A stretch of DNA of 64,000 nt from Oleispirillum naphthae (GTDB lineage: Bacteria; Pseudomonadota; Alphaproteobacteria; Rhodospirillales; Rhodospirillaceae). The position numbers were made by a program, and so were the translations under genes. The first letter of the stretch is position 1. The number at the start of each line of letters is the position of its first letter. The notes below the pieces were generated by a model. It was given only the letters and a program-made list of their open reading frames with translations. It had not been told where the DNA came from and searched no databases. The stretch is taken from the NCBI GenBank assembly GCA_027864655.1, contig JAQAZG010000015.1, forward strand, positions 1 to 64,000. Reading direction: 5' to 3'. Shown here one piece after another: positions 1 to 8,878 of the stretch.

Positions 1-581
1 ACGCAGATGCCGAAGTTGAGCGCCGCCTTCTTCTCCACCTCGGAGCGGCCCTCGCCCTCCTGCACCATCTTCACCATGGCGAGGCCGATCGGCATCATCA
101 GCGCGGCGCAGGCGGTGTTGGACATCCACGCCGAAAGGAAGGCGGTGGAGAACAGGAAGCCGAGCAGCAGCATCTTCGGGTTGGTGCCGCAGATCTTCAG
201 CGTCCACAGCGAGAAGCGCCGGTGCAGGCCCCACAGTTCCATCGCGTGCGCGATGGTGAAGCCGCCGAAGAACAGCCAGATGGTGTCCTGCGCATAGTTG
301 GGCGCGATCTGGCCCGCGGAGATCACCCCGAACACCGGGAACAGGACCAGCGGCAGCAGCGCGGTGAAGGCGATCGGAATCGCCTCGGTCATCCACCAGA
401 TCGCCATCAGCAGGCTGATGCCGATGGTCTTCCAGGCCGGAACGCTCAAGCCCGGAGGCGGAGCCGTGAACAAGGTGTAAAGCAGAACCGCCACACCCAA
501 ACACAAACCAATGATTTCCTTCTTGCGGTCGGCGGTATACCCGGCATCCGCCGGGGCGGCCGCGCTGGACGAAGTCGTCAT
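1..581 (-). CDS. DASS/SLC13-family anion symporter, 3' end outside the window
   Basis: This is the N-terminal ~193 residues of a sodium-coupled anion transporter of the divalent anion:Na+ symporter (DASS, SLC13) family, which imports dicarboxylates, citrate or sulfate across the inner membrane. Seen: a start ATG at 581 with an upstream GGGGGAAAAC ribosome site, a short polar N-terminus, then several hydrophobic segments. The stretch WWMTEAIPIAFTALLPL is the usual DASS opening, and WMSNTACAALMMPIG carries the Ser-Asn-Thr signature that coordinates Na+ and substrate. The coding frame runs off the left edge, so the second SNT motif and the C-terminus are not visible. The substrate cannot be told from this half. 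The gene stands alone and starts toward a 560-bp AT-rich gap. Confidence 0.88.
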   Translation of the reverse strand, partial: MTTSSSAAAPADAGYTADRKKEIIGLCLGVAVLLYTLFTAPPPGLSVPAWKTIGISLLMAIWWMTEAIPIAFTALLPLVLFPVFGVISAGQIAPNYAQDTIWLFFGGFTIAHAMELWGLHRRFSLWTLKICGTNPKMLLLGFLFSTAFLSAWMSNTACAALMMPIGLAMVKMVQEGEGRSEVEKKAALNFGIC

Positions 582-591
582 GTTTTCCCCC

Positions 592-1080
592 AACAAAAAT
601 TGCACCGACGGGTCCGCCGCGTGGTCATATCCCGCACGGCACGGAGGACCCCGTCACATGACGTGATTACCAGAAAGCGCAGAGTTGACAAGTCATTTAA
701 CGGTAAGCTCTTTTAGGCAATAAAGTATATACGGCATAAATATTGACGTTCTTGCGCACATACCCTTGATGGACCTGGGATTTTTTGAAGTCAATATAAG
801 AAAAAGAAAATTATTGCCGCGATGATATAAAGGTTTAGAAACATTCTATCTAGACTAATATACTGTTTTTTAACGAAAAAATATAATGACATGGATAGAA
901 AACGACGAATTGTTCCTTGCCGTCGTTCTCTTTGATGGCGAAGTCATGCGTAAATAAAGGCAAAAAATACCGGATTGTGCGGATCTGTGGCGAAGGCCGC
1001 GCACGGCCGCGGTTCGGCTGCCGAAACGCCATGACTTCCGGCCGCCGCCACCGCCGCCGCACCAGTGTGGCCGCACATGG
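592..1080. other. AT-rich intergenic gap with no recognisable gene
   Basis: About 490 bases between the symporter start and the RND-pump terminator contain no credible gene. Bases 680-960 are strikingly AT-rich for this genome, with A and T tracts and several TATAAT-like words. On the minus strand TTGTCA followed 16 bases later by TAATCA (about 660-695) could be a promoter for the symporter, but this is weak. Nothing resembling a tRNA, riboswitch or transposase fragment was seen. Confidence 0.5.
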
Positions 1081-1084
1081 AAAA

Positions 1085-1110
1085 CCCCGCCCGGATCGCT
1101 CCGGGCGGGG
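1085..1110 (-). terminator. Rho-independent terminator after the RND pump gene
   Basis: A perfect 10-bp GC stem (CCCCGCCCGG / CCGGGCGGGG) with a 6-base loop is followed, in the minus direction, by TTTT. It lies 32 bases past the stop codon of the RND transporter and ends that two-gene unit. Confidence 0.88.
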
Positions 1111-1142
1111 TTGGGAAGGTTGTGCCGCCGGGCGGGGAGGCC

Positions 1143-4100
1143 TCAGTCCGGCACCTTGGGCCGCGCCAGGAACTTGGCGCGATGGTCGTCGGCGAGGAAG
1201 GTGTAGATCACCGGCAGCACGAACAGGGTGAACAGCGTGCCCACCGACAGCCCGCAGGCGATGATGATGCCGATGGCGAAGCGGCTCTCCGCGCCCGCGC
1301 CGGTGGCGAAGGTCAGCGGCAGCACGCCCGCCACCATCGCCGCGGTGGTCATCAGGATCGGCCGCAGCCGCAGCGACGCGGCGTGCGCCACCGCCTCGGC
1401 CTTGGACTTGCCGCCCTCCTGCTCCACCTTGGCGACCTCGCAGATGAGGATGCCGTGCTTGGTGATCAGGCCGATCAGGGTGACCAGGCCGATCTCGGAA
1501 TAGATGTTGAGGGTGGTCATCCCCAGGACGATCGGCGTCATCGCGCCGACGATCGACAGCGGCACCGAGGTCATGATCACCAGCGGGTCGCGCACGCTTT
1601 CGTACTGCGCGGCGAGCACCAGGAAGATCACGATCAGCGCGAAGACGAAGGTGGCGACCAGCGCGCTGCCTTCCTGCTTGTACTGCCGCGACTGCCCGGC
1701 GTAGTCGAAGTAGAAGCCCTTGGGCAGCACCTCGGCGGAGATCTTGTCGAGGAACTGCACCGCCGTGCCCAGCGAGACGCCGGGCATCGGCACCGCATTC
1801 AGGGTGAAGGCGTTGAGCTGGTTGAACTGGTTGAGCTGCTGCGGCTGCGGCGTCACCTCCGCCGAGACGACGCTGGACAGCGGCACCACGCCGCCCGAAC
1901 GCGTCGGCACGTAGGCCCGGTCGATCAGGCCGGGGTCGAGACGGTAGGCGCGCGGCGCCTGCGGGATCACCTTGTAGCTCTTGTTCATGATGTCGGTGCG
2001 GTTGACGTAGCCGTCGGCATAAAGCGCCGACAGCGTCGTGCCGATGTCCTTCATCGTCACGCCGTAGGCGCCCGCCTTGTCGCGGTCCACGGTGACGGCA
2101 AGCTCCGGACGGTTGAACTTCAGGTCGAAGTCGTAGAACACGAAGAGGCCGGAGGCCTTGACCTGCTTTTCCACGTCCTGCATCACGCCGTAGAGGGTGC
2201 GGTAGTCCGAGGTGGTGGTCACCGCGTACTGCACCGGCATGCCGTCGGTGCCGGGCAGCGGCGGCAGCTGGAAGGCCGACATCTTGAGGCCGGGGATGCG
2301 GTTGAGCTTCGCCTGCATGTCGTTCTGGATCTGCGTGGCGTTGCGCGAGCGCTCGCTCCACGGCTTCAGCACCAGGCCGCCGATGCCCTTGTAGGTGGCG
2401 TCCATGCCGGTGACGAAGAAGAACATCTGCTTCTCCGGCAGCTCGTCGATCAGCCGCGTCGTCTCCGGCGCGTAGGAGACCATGTAATCGACGTTGGCCG
2501 AGGCCGGGCCGGTGACGTCGGCGATGACGAAGCCCTTGTCCTCGGTGGGCGCAAGCTCGCTGGCGCTGAAGCGGAAGAACAGGGGCAGCGACAGCAGCAC
2601 CATCGCCGCCAGCACCAGGGTGCTGGCGGGCGTGGCGAGCGATTTCGCCAGCGTGCGCTCGTAGGCCGCGGCAAGGCGGCCGAAGGAGGCGTCCACCAGC
2701 TTCACCAGGCGTTCCTCGCCGGTCTGCGGCTTGAGGATCTTCGAGCACATCATCGGCGACAGGGTGAGCGCGACGACGCCCGAGACCATCACCGCGGAGG
2801 CCAGGGTCAGCGCGAACTCCAGGAACAGCGCGCCGGTGAGGCCGCCGAGGAAGGCGATCGGCGCGTACACCGCGGCCAGGGTGATGGTCATGGTGATCAC
2901 CGGCCCGGCGATCTCGCGGGTGCCGAGAATCGCCGCGTCGAACGGGGTGTGGCCCTCCTCGATGTGGCGGTGGACGTTTTCCACCACCACGATCGCGTCG
3001 TCCACCACCAGGCCGATGGCGAGAACGAAGGCGAGCAGCGTCATCAGGTTGAGGGTGAAGCCGAGCGCCAGCATGACGATGCCGACGCCGATCAGCGACA
3101 GCGGAATGGTGACGATGGGGATGATCACCGAGCGGAACGACGCCATGAACATCAGGATCACCAGGATCACGATGATCGCCGCCTCGGCGAGGGTCTTGAT
3201 CACCTCCTGGATCGACTCCTGGATGAAACGCGTGGAGTCGTAGTTGACGTTCATCTTGATCGCGGGCGGCAGGTTGGCCCGCACGTCGGGCAGCACCTTG
3301 TAGATGCCCTGCACCACGTCCAGCGAGTTGGAATCCGGCGTGCCGTCGATGGCGACGAACAGCGCCTGCTCGCCGTTGGCGATGACGCGGGTGTTGGTGC
3401 TCTCCGCCCCCAGCGTCACCTTGGCGATGTCCTTGAGGCGCACCGGCCCGGCATCGGTGGTGCGGATCACCAGGTTCTCGAAGGCGGGCACGTCGCCCAC
3501 CGTGGTGCCCGCCTTGATGTCGATGGCGTCGTAGTAGCCCTTCAGCGCGCCGGCGGCGGCCTGGTAGTTGTTGGCGGTGAGCGCCGCGGTGACCTCGGCG
3601 GCGGTCATGCCGCGCTGCGCCATCGCCTCGGGGTCGAGCCACACCCGCATCGCGAAGGTCTGCGCGCCCAGAAGCGTCACCGAGGCGACGCCCGGCACGG
3701 TGGCGAGCTTGGGGCGCACCACGCGGTCCACATAATCGGTGATCTGCGGACCGGCGAGCTCCGGGCTGGTGAAGGAGAGGTACATCAGCGCGGTGCCGCG
3801 GCCCGCCTGCTTGACGATCACCGGCTCTTCGGACTCCGCCGGAAGCTCCGACTTCACCGCCGAGACCTGGCTCATCACCTCGGTCATCGCGGTGTTGGGG
3901 TTGAAGTTGAGGCGCACCCGCGCGGTCACCACGCTGGTGCCGCCGCGGCTGGTGGAGGTGATGTAGTCGATGCCGTCGGCCTTGGCCACCGCCTTCTGGA
4001 TCGGGTCGGTGACGAAACCCTGGATCAGCGCCGCGTCCGCCCCCGAATAGGTGGTGGTCACGGTGATCACCGTGGTGTCGATCTTGGGGTACTGGCGCAC

Positions 4101-4199
4101 CTGCATGCCGGTGAGGGCCTTGAGACCCAAAAGCAGGATCAGCAGGCTGACCACCGATGCGAGGACCGGCCGCTTGATGAAGATATCGGTGAAACGCAT
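1143..4199 (-). CDS. HAE1-family RND multidrug efflux permease
   Basis: Inner-membrane proton-driven efflux permease of the AcrB/MexB class, which exports drugs through an adaptor and an outer-membrane channel. The 1018-aa length is normal. Seen: the N-terminal FIKRPVLASVVSLLILLLGL helix 1; the helix 4 proton-relay aspartates in GLVVDDAIVVVEN (D400-D401); and the helix 10 lysine in GLITKHGILI, with KH where AcrB has KN, a variant common in MexI-like pumps. The two halves repeat the porter-domain pattern. The periplasmic adaptor gene lies 12 bases upstream on the same strand, and a strong terminator follows. No TolC-like channel gene is present, so the pump must borrow one from elsewhere. The substrate is unknown. 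Confidence 0.95.
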   Translation of the reverse strand: MRFTDIFIKRPVLASVVSLLILLLGLKALTGMQVRQYPKIDTTVITVTTTYSGADAALIQGFVTDPIQKAVAKADGIDYITSTSRGGTSVVTARVRLNFNPNTAMTEVMSQVSAVKSELPAESEEPVIVKQAGRGTALMYLSFTSPELAGPQITDYVDRVVRPKLATVPGVASVTLLGAQTFAMRVWLDPEAMAQRGMTAAEVTAALTANNYQAAAGALKGYYDAIDIKAGTTVGDVPAFENLVIRTTDAGPVRLKDIAKVTLGAESTNTRVIANGEQALFVAIDGTPDSNSLDVVQGIYKVLPDVRANLPPAIKMNVNYDSTRFIQESIQEVIKTLAEAAIIVILVILMFMASFRSVIIPIVTIPLSLIGVGIVMLALGFTLNLMTLLAFVLAIGLVVDDAIVVVENVHRHIEEGHTPFDAAILGTREIAGPVITMTITLAAVYAPIAFLGGLTGALFLEFALTLASAVMVSGVVALTLSPMMCSKILKPQTGEERLVKLVDASFGRLAAAYERTLAKSLATPASTLVLAAMVLLSLPLFFRFSASELAPTEDKGFVIADVTGPASANVDYMVSYAPETTRLIDELPEKQMFFFVTGMDATYKGIGGLVLKPWSERSRNATQIQNDMQAKLNRIPGLKMSAFQLPPLPGTDGMPVQYAVTTTSDYRTLYGVMQDVEKQVKASGLFVFYDFDLKFNRPELAVTVDRDKAGAYGVTMKDIGTTLSALYADGYVNRTDIMNKSYKVIPQAPRAYRLDPGLIDRAYVPTRSGGVVPLSSVVSAEVTPQPQQLNQFNQLNAFTLNAVPMPGVSLGTAVQFLDKISAEVLPKGFYFDYAGQSRQYKQEGSALVATFVFALIVIFLVLAAQYESVRDPLVIMTSVPLSIVGAMTPIVLGMTTLNIYSEIGLVTLIGLITKHGILICEVAKVEQEGGKSKAEAVAHAASLRLRPILMTTAAMVAGVLPLTFATGAGAESRFAIGIIIACGLSVGTLFTLFVLPVIYTFLADDHRAKFLARPKVPD

Positions 4200-4211
4200 G
4201 TGCGGGCGTCC

Positions 4212-5318
4212 TCAGTCCAGGCCGACGTCGGGCTTGGATCGCAGAACCGTCTTTTCCGCAACCTTCACCTTCGAACCGTTGGAGAGGCGCACCGCGCCGG
4301 AGGAGACGATCTCCTCCCCGGCCTTCACGCCGCCCTCGATCTGCGCCAGATTGTCGTGGCGGTCGATCACCTTCACCACCACCTGGTGGGCGCGCGGCTC
4401 GCCCTTGTCGTCCGGGCGCACCACGTAGATGAAATCGCCGTAGAGCGAATAGCTCACCGCGGTCTGCGGCACCACCAGGCGGTTCTCCTCCACCGGCAGC
4501 ACGGCGCGCACCTTGGCGTACATGCCCGGCCGCAGCAGCCCGTCGGCATTGGGGAAGGACGCCTGCACCGCGATCAGGCCGCTCGCCTGGTCCACCTTCG
4601 GCTCGATGGCGGAAAGCCGCCCGCTGAAGGTGCGCTCCGGATAGGCATCGACGGTGATCTCCACCGCCTGCCCCACCGAGATCTGCGGCAGGTACTTCTG
4701 CGACACCGAGAAGTCCATCAACATCGCCGAAAGGTCCTGCAGCGTCGTCACCTGGGCGCCCGCGGTGACGTACTGGCCGATGTCGAGGCGGTTGATGCCG
4801 AGAACGCCGGCGAACGGCGCCTTGATGTCCTTTTTCTCTATGGTGCGTTCGAGGCGGCTGACCTCCGCCTCGGACATCGAGAGGTTGGCCTCCGCCTCGT
4901 CCAGCTTCGCCTGCGAGGCGGCGTCGGTGCGCCGCAGGCTGCGGTAGCGCTCGGCGGTGAGCTTGCTGAGGCGCACCTGGGCGCGCGCCGATTGCAGCTG
5001 CGCGCGCTCCACATCCGTATCCAGCCGCGCGAGAGAGGTCCCCGCCGTCACCGCCTGGCCGGAGGTGAAGCCGATGGCGACGACGCGGCCCGCCACCTCG
5101 GCGGCCACGTCCACGCCGTTCACCGCTTCCAGCCGTCCGGTGGCGGGGATCGCCCGCGCCCAGGAGCGGGCCTCCACCTTCACCACATCGACGGAGACCA
5201 CGGGCTCGGGGCGGTTCTTCAGGTAGGCGTTGACCGCGCGCTCCTTGAACATCGCAAACCCGAACAACCCCGCCAGCGCCACGGCCACACCGGACACCAC
5301 CACGACACCGCGCTTCAT
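4212..5318 (-). CDS. RND efflux periplasmic adaptor (membrane fusion protein)
   Basis: Periplasmic adaptor that bridges the RND permease to an outer-membrane channel. The start at 5318 was chosen because GGAGGGG lies just before it. A longer frame reaching 5450 has no ribosome site and no adaptor-like sequence. The 368 residues contain an N-terminal membrane anchor (about 5-22), a split lipoyl/biotinyl-like domain (ATGRLEAVNGVDVAAEVAGRV, then KAPFAGVLGINRLDIGQYV), an intervening alpha-helical hairpin rich in Glu, Arg and Ala, and a beta-barrel (PQISVGQAVEITVDAYP). It precedes the permease by 12 bases, so the two are co-transcribed. No regulator is adjacent. Confidence 0.93.
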   Translation of the reverse strand: MKRGVVVVSGVAVALAGLFGFAMFKERAVNAYLKNRPEPVVSVDVVKVEARSWARAIPATGRLEAVNGVDVAAEVAGRVVAIGFTSGQAVTAGTSLARLDTDVERAQLQSARAQVRLSKLTAERYRSLRRTDAASQAKLDEAEANLSMSEAEVSRLERTIEKKDIKAPFAGVLGINRLDIGQYVTAGAQVTTLQDLSAMLMDFSVSQKYLPQISVGQAVEITVDAYPERTFSGRLSAIEPKVDQASGLIAVQASFPNADGLLRPGMYAKVRAVLPVEENRLVVPQTAVSYSLYGDFIYVVRPDDKGEPRAHQVVVKVIDRHDNLAQIEGGVKAGEEIVSSGAVRLSNGSKVKVAEKTVLRSKPDVGLD

Positions 5319-5453
5319 GACCCCTCCGTCGCAACTGCGATACCCAAACCCCGGCCCGCGCGCGGGCACAGAACTCCTCACATAAGACGCCGCATGGCGC
5401 CGCGCCAGACCGGAGGAGGCGGCAGTTTCTCCGGAGTCGCGGAAAAACACAAC

Positions 5454-6785
5454 CTAGTTATGTGAATTTTTTGCAAGGCCGCGCCAGGCGTCGAGCGCCG
5501 CCGCCCGCGCCGCGCCGTGCTCCACCATCGGCGGCGGTCCCGCAACCGCGCCCCAGCGCGCCCGGTAGGCCCCCTCGGGGTCGAACTTCTGCGCCTGGAG
5601 GACCGGGTTGAAGATGCGGAAATAGGGCGCGGCGTCTGCGCCGGAGCCCGCCACCCACTGCCAGCCGAAGGGGTCGAGCGCCGGGTCGGCGTCCACCAGG
5701 GCATCGTCGAACCAGGCGAGCCCGGCGCGCCAGTCGCAGCGCAGGTGCTTGACCAGGAAGGAGGCGGCGACCATGCGCCCGCGGTTGTGCATCCAGCCGG
5801 TGGCCCACAGCTCGCGCATCGCCGCGTCCACCAGGGGGTAGCCGGTCTCTCCCCGCGTCCAGCGGGCGAACGCCGCCGCGTCCTCGACCCAGGGGAAGGC
5901 GTCGAAGCCGGGTTTGATGTTCTCGCACGCCATCTGCGGGTGCGCGGCGAGCACGTGGTGGGCGAACTCCCGCCAGGCGAGTTGCCGCAGGAAGGCCCAG
6001 CCGCCGGGTTGCGCCGCCGGGTCGGCGTCCATCGCCGCGCGCACCCGCCGCCACACCCGGTGGGGGGAGAGGTGGCCCCAGCGCAGGTGCGGCGACAGCC
6101 GCGAGGTGGCGGAAAGGTCCGGGCGGTCGCGGCCGCGCGCGTAGGCCGCCAGCCCCTCCGCCACGAAATCCTCCAGGCGGCGCTCCGCCGCCGCCTCCCC
6201 CACCTTCCAGCGGGCGGCGAGCTTGTCCCCCCAGGGGTGGTCCGGCAGCAGGCCGAGGTCATCCAACGCCAGGCCCTGCGGCCCCGGCGCGAAGCGCGGC
6301 TCCGCCGCCGCCGGGGCGGACAGCCACGCCTCCTCCCGCGCCGCAAAGGCGCGCCAGAACGGCGTGAACACCGCGTACGGCGTGCCCGCGCCGCTGCGCA
6401 GGGAGGCCGGGTCGTGCAGCAGCGCGCCCGCGTGCAGCACCAGGCGCACGCCATGCGCGGCGAGAACCCGGCGGGCTTCCTCCTGCGCCGCGCGCTCCGC
6501 CGGGATGCGCGCGGCATGGGCGTGCACCGCATCCGCCCCGGCCGCGGCGGCGATCTCCGCCAGCGCCGCGCCCGCCTCGCCGCGCGCCAGGACCAGCCGC
6601 CCGCCGCGCGCCGCGATGTCGGCGGCGAGCGCCGCCAGCCCATGGTGCAGCCACCACTTCGCCGCGCCGCCGAGGCCGGCGAACCCCGCATCCAGCACGA
6701 ACGCGGGCGCCGCCCGCCCCGCCGCCGCCAGGGCGGCATGGCCGGACAGGCGCAAGTCGTCGCGGAACCACACCACTGCCGTCAT
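5454..6785 (-). CDS. phrB: Deoxyribodipyrimidine photolyase (cryptochrome/photolyase family)
   Basis: Flavin-dependent light-driven repair enzyme for pyrimidine dimers in DNA. The 443-aa protein starts MTAVVWFRDDLRLSGH, the standard alpha/beta antenna-domain opening, at 6785 after GAGGAGAAGG. The C-terminal FAD domain carries the family motifs in order: RWGHLSPHRVW, FLRQLAWREFAHHVL, GYPLVDAAMRELWATGWMHN, then the FAD/Trp region GWQWVAGSGADAAPYFRIFN and QKFDPEGAYRARW. These fit a class I CPD photolyase better than a signalling cryptochrome. It is not obviously part of an operon, and the adaptor gene starts 136 bases downstream on the same strand. Confidence 0.93.
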   Translation of the reverse strand: MTAVVWFRDDLRLSGHAALAAAGRAAPAFVLDAGFAGLGGAAKWWLHHGLAALAADIAARGGRLVLARGEAGAALAEIAAAAGADAVHAHAARIPAERAAQEEARRVLAAHGVRLVLHAGALLHDPASLRSGAGTPYAVFTPFWRAFAAREEAWLSAPAAAEPRFAPGPQGLALDDLGLLPDHPWGDKLAARWKVGEAAAERRLEDFVAEGLAAYARGRDRPDLSATSRLSPHLRWGHLSPHRVWRRVRAAMDADPAAQPGGWAFLRQLAWREFAHHVLAAHPQMACENIKPGFDAFPWVEDAAAFARWTRGETGYPLVDAAMRELWATGWMHNRGRMVAASFLVKHLRCDWRAGLAWFDDALVDADPALDPFGWQWVAGSGADAAPYFRIFNPVLQAQKFDPEGAYRARWGAVAGPPPMVEHGAARAAALDAWRGLAKNSHN

Positions 6786-6884
6786 CGCGCCTTCTCCTCG
6801 TCTCTTCGGGCATGTGGGGCCATCCCGAGTCGGCGGCAAGGGGCCGGAACGGCGGCCGCGGCGCGGCGCGGCGGAGGTAAAAAT

Positions 6885-6956
6885 GTTATAAGATTACATG
6901 CATAACGCTATTGCGTAACAAAACTGTTGACCCGCCGCCGCCGCCGAGACTACACA
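6885..6956 (+). promoter_or_regulatory. Candidate cbiM promoter with two upstream inverted repeats
   Basis: GTTAT-N12-ATAAC (6885-6906) partly overlaps a second small palindrome, ACGC-TATT-GCGT (6905-6916). They sit in an AT-rich patch just before TTGACC (6927-6932) and, 18 bases on, TACACA (6951-6956). The layout resembles an operator upstream of a sigma-70 promoter. Metal-responsive control would suit the CbiMNQO genes, but the repeat matches no regulator consensus that I can name. Confidence 0.4.
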
Positions 6957-7042
6957 GATGCCGTTTTCTGGGGGAGGGCGCGCGCCACCGGCGGGGAGCG
7001 GGCGGCGCGAGACCCTCGAGCAAGCAAGAGGGGCTGTTTTCT

Positions 7043-7717
7043 ATGCACATCATGGAAGGTTTCCTGCCCGCGGCGCACTGCGTGGGCTGGGCCGCGGCGT
7101 CCGCGCCGGTGGTCGCCTACGGCGCCTGGCGGGTCAAGAAGATCGTCGAGGAGCACCCCAACGCCAAGCTGCTGCTGGCCTCCAGCGGCGCTTTCGCCTT
7201 CGTGCTCTCGGCGCTCAAGATGCCTTCGGTCACCGGAAGCTGCTCGCATCCCACCGGCACCGGCCTCGGCGCGGTGCTGTTCGGCCCGTCGGTGATGGCG
7301 GTGATGGGCACCATCGTTCTTCTCTTCCAGGCGCTGCTGCTCGCCCACGGCGGGCTGACCACGCTGGGGGCCAACGTCTTCTCCATGGGCATCGTCGGGC
7401 CCTTCGTCTCCTACGGCATCTACAAGGCGGTGCGCGGCGCGGGCGGCAGCCTTCAGGCCGCGGTGTTCCTCGCCGCGACGCTCGGCGACTTCGCCACCTA
7501 TTGCACCACCGCCCTCCAGCTTGCGCTCGCCTTCCCCGATCCGGCGGGCGGCATCGCCGGTTCGGCGGCCAAGTTCCTCGGCATCTTCGCGATGACCCAG
7601 GTGCCGCTCGCCATCGCCGAGGGCCTGCTCACCGTCGTGGTGATGAACCTGCTGACCCGCTACAGCGAAGGCGAACTCAAGAGCCTCAACGTGATCAACC
7701 AGGGAGCCTCGGCATGA
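7043..7717 (+). CDS. cbiM: ECF transporter S component CbiM (Co2+/Ni2+)
   Basis: Substrate-binding membrane component of an energy-coupling-factor importer for cobalt or nickel. The start at 7043 follows AAGAGGGG and gives MHIMEGFLP, in which the N-terminal Met-His forms the metal site known from CbiM/Nik[12 protein letters not shown] (near residues 69-79) is the second conserved loop. The 224 residues fit seven hydrophobic segments. It overlaps cbiN by four bases (ATGA). Cobalt versus nickel cannot be decided by sequence alone; a separate cbiN is typical of the cobalt type, and no cobalamin genes are in the window. Confidence 0.95.
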   Translation: MHIMEGFLPAAHCVGWAAASAPVVAYGAWRVKKIVEEHPNAKLLLASSGAFAFVLSALKMPSVTGSCSHPTGTGLGAVLFGPSVMAVMGTIVLLFQALLLAHGGLTTLGANVFSMGIVGPFVSYGIYKAVRGAGGSLQAAVFLAATLGDFATYCTTALQLALAFPDPAGGIAGSAAKFLGIFAMTQVPLAIAEGLLTVVVMNLLTRYSEGELKSLNVINQGASA

Positions 7718-8016
7718 ATCTCCTGCGCAACAACACCTTCCTGATCGCCCTGGTGGCGCTGATCGTGGTGGTGCCGCTCGCCCTGCCGATCGCGGAATCC
7801 ATGGACGAGCCCTTCGGCGGCTCCGACGACAAGGCGGAGGGCGTGATCGCCGAGGTCGCCCCCGACTACAAGCCCTGGTTCTCCTCGATCTGGGAGCCGC
7901 CGAGCGGCGAGATCGAGAGCCTGCTGTTCGCCCTGCAGGCCTCTCTCGGCACCGGCATTCTCGCCTACTACATCGGCCTGCGCCGCGGCATGGCCAGGGG
8001 CGCGAAAAAGGACTGA
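7714..8016 (+). CDS. cbiN: ECF cobalt transporter small subunit CbiN
   Basis: Small membrane subunit that loads metal into CbiM. The 100 residues have two transmembrane helices (about 8-26 and 70-90) separated by a periplasmic loop ending [24 protein letters not shown], the hallmark of CbiN (KPWF and [14 protein letters not shown] are the conserved parts). It starts inside the cbiM stop, so translation is coupled. A good terminator hairpin lies 20 bases past its stop codon, separating cbiMN from cbiQO. Confidence 0.95.
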   Translation: MNLLRNNTFLIALVALIVVVPLALPIAESMDEPFGGSDDKAEGVIAEVAPDYKPWFSSIWEPPSGEIESLLFALQASLGTGILAYYIGLRRGMARGAKKD

Positions 8017-8035
8017 TCCTTTCCTCCTCGTGGCT

Positions 8036-8064
8036 CCGCCCCGGTCCCGCCGGGGCGGTTTTTT
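8036..8064 (+). terminator. Intrinsic terminator between cbiN and cbiQ
   Basis: CCGCCCCGG (8036-8044), a five-base loop, CCGGGGCGG (8050-8058), then six T residues. This is a textbook terminator in the middle of the cbiMNQO cluster. It probably makes cbiQO expression depend on read-through or lowers it relative to cbiMN. Confidence 0.8.
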
Positions 8065-8119
8065 CGCCCGGACGCCGGATAGACCTTGCGCGCCGCCGCG
8101 GGAAACCGGAAAAAGTGCC

Positions 8120-8878
8120 ATGCATCTGATCGACCGCATCGCCCATACCAGCCGCTGGTCGCGGCGCCCGACGACGGAGAAGCTTCTGCTCTGCCTCGGC
8201 GGGCTCGCCGTCTGCCTCGCCGGGCCTGCGCCGTTTTCCGGCGTGCTCGCCTTCGCCGCCGCCTGCGCCCTGGCGCTCGCCGCGGCGCGCCTGCCCGCGC
8301 GGGCGTTCTTCGGCGTGCTCGCCCTGCCGCTCGGCTTTCTCGCCGCCAGCCTGCCGATGCTGATGATCTCCGTGGGGTTCGCGCCCGGCGTCACAGTCTC
8401 CTGGCGGCCGGACCAGGCCCCGGTCGCCGCCGCGCTGTTCGCCCGCGCCGCCGGGGCCACCGCGTGGCTCGCGCTCCTCATCCTCACCACCCCGGCGCAC
8501 GCGATGATCCCGCAGCTCAGGCGCATCGGCGTGCCCGCCTTCCTGGTCGAGATCATGCTGCTCACCTACCGCCTGATCTTCGTCTTCGCCGAGACCGCCG
8601 CCGCCGGATACCACGCCCAGGCGGCGCGCCTCGGCCATGCCGGGTGGCGGCGCGCCGTGCATTCCCTCGGCGAGCTGGCCGCCGCCCTGTTCGCCCGCGC
8701 GATGACCCGCGCCCGCAGGATGGAGACCGGGCTCGCCGCGCGCGGCTTCGAGGGCGACCTGCCGGTGCTGCCGGAAGACGACGCCCCCGCCGCGGCGGCG
8801 CGCCTGGCCCTGATCGCCGCGGGACTTCTTCTCCTTCTTGCATGCGGTTTCGCCGCGGAGCGCCTGATCCATGTCTGA
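8120..8878 (+). CDS. cbiQ: ECF transporter T component CbiQ
   Basis: Transmembrane coupling subunit linking the CbiM/CbiN substrate module to the ATPase CbiO. The start at 8120 gives MHLIDRIAHTSRW, the usual amphipathic CbiQ N-terminus; the frame extends further upstream but only through the terminator region. About 252 residues with five to six hydrophobic helices. The cytoplasmic coupling helix contains HSLGELAAALFARAMTRARR and METGLAARGFEG, matching the conserved Ala-Arg-Gly signatures (ARAM and AARG) of ECF T components. It overlaps cbiO by eight bases. Confidence 0.93.
   Translation: MHLIDRIAHTSRWSRRPTTEKLLLCLGGLAVCLAGPAPFSGVLAFAAACALALAAARLPARAFFGVLALPLGFLAASLPMLMISVGFAPGVTVSWRPDQAPVAAALFARAAGATAWLALLILTTPAHAMIPQLRRIGVPAFLVEIMLLTYRLIFVFAETAAAGYHAQAARLGHAGWRRAVHSLGELAAALFARAMTRARRMETGLAARGFEGDLPVLPEDDAPAAAARLALIAAGLLLLLACGFAAERLIHV

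Noticed and set aside
850..5334. Very long open frames (about 1,470-1,500 codons) on both strands across the RND pump operon
   Set aside because: They are antisense or out-of-frame shadows caused by high GC: their translations are Arg/Gly/His-rich and low-complexity, while the pump and adaptor frames match known families.
6958..7042. A possible cobalamin riboswitch before cbiM
   Set aside because: GCCACCGG and GAGACCC fragments are present, but the ordered conserved core and B12 box could not be found.
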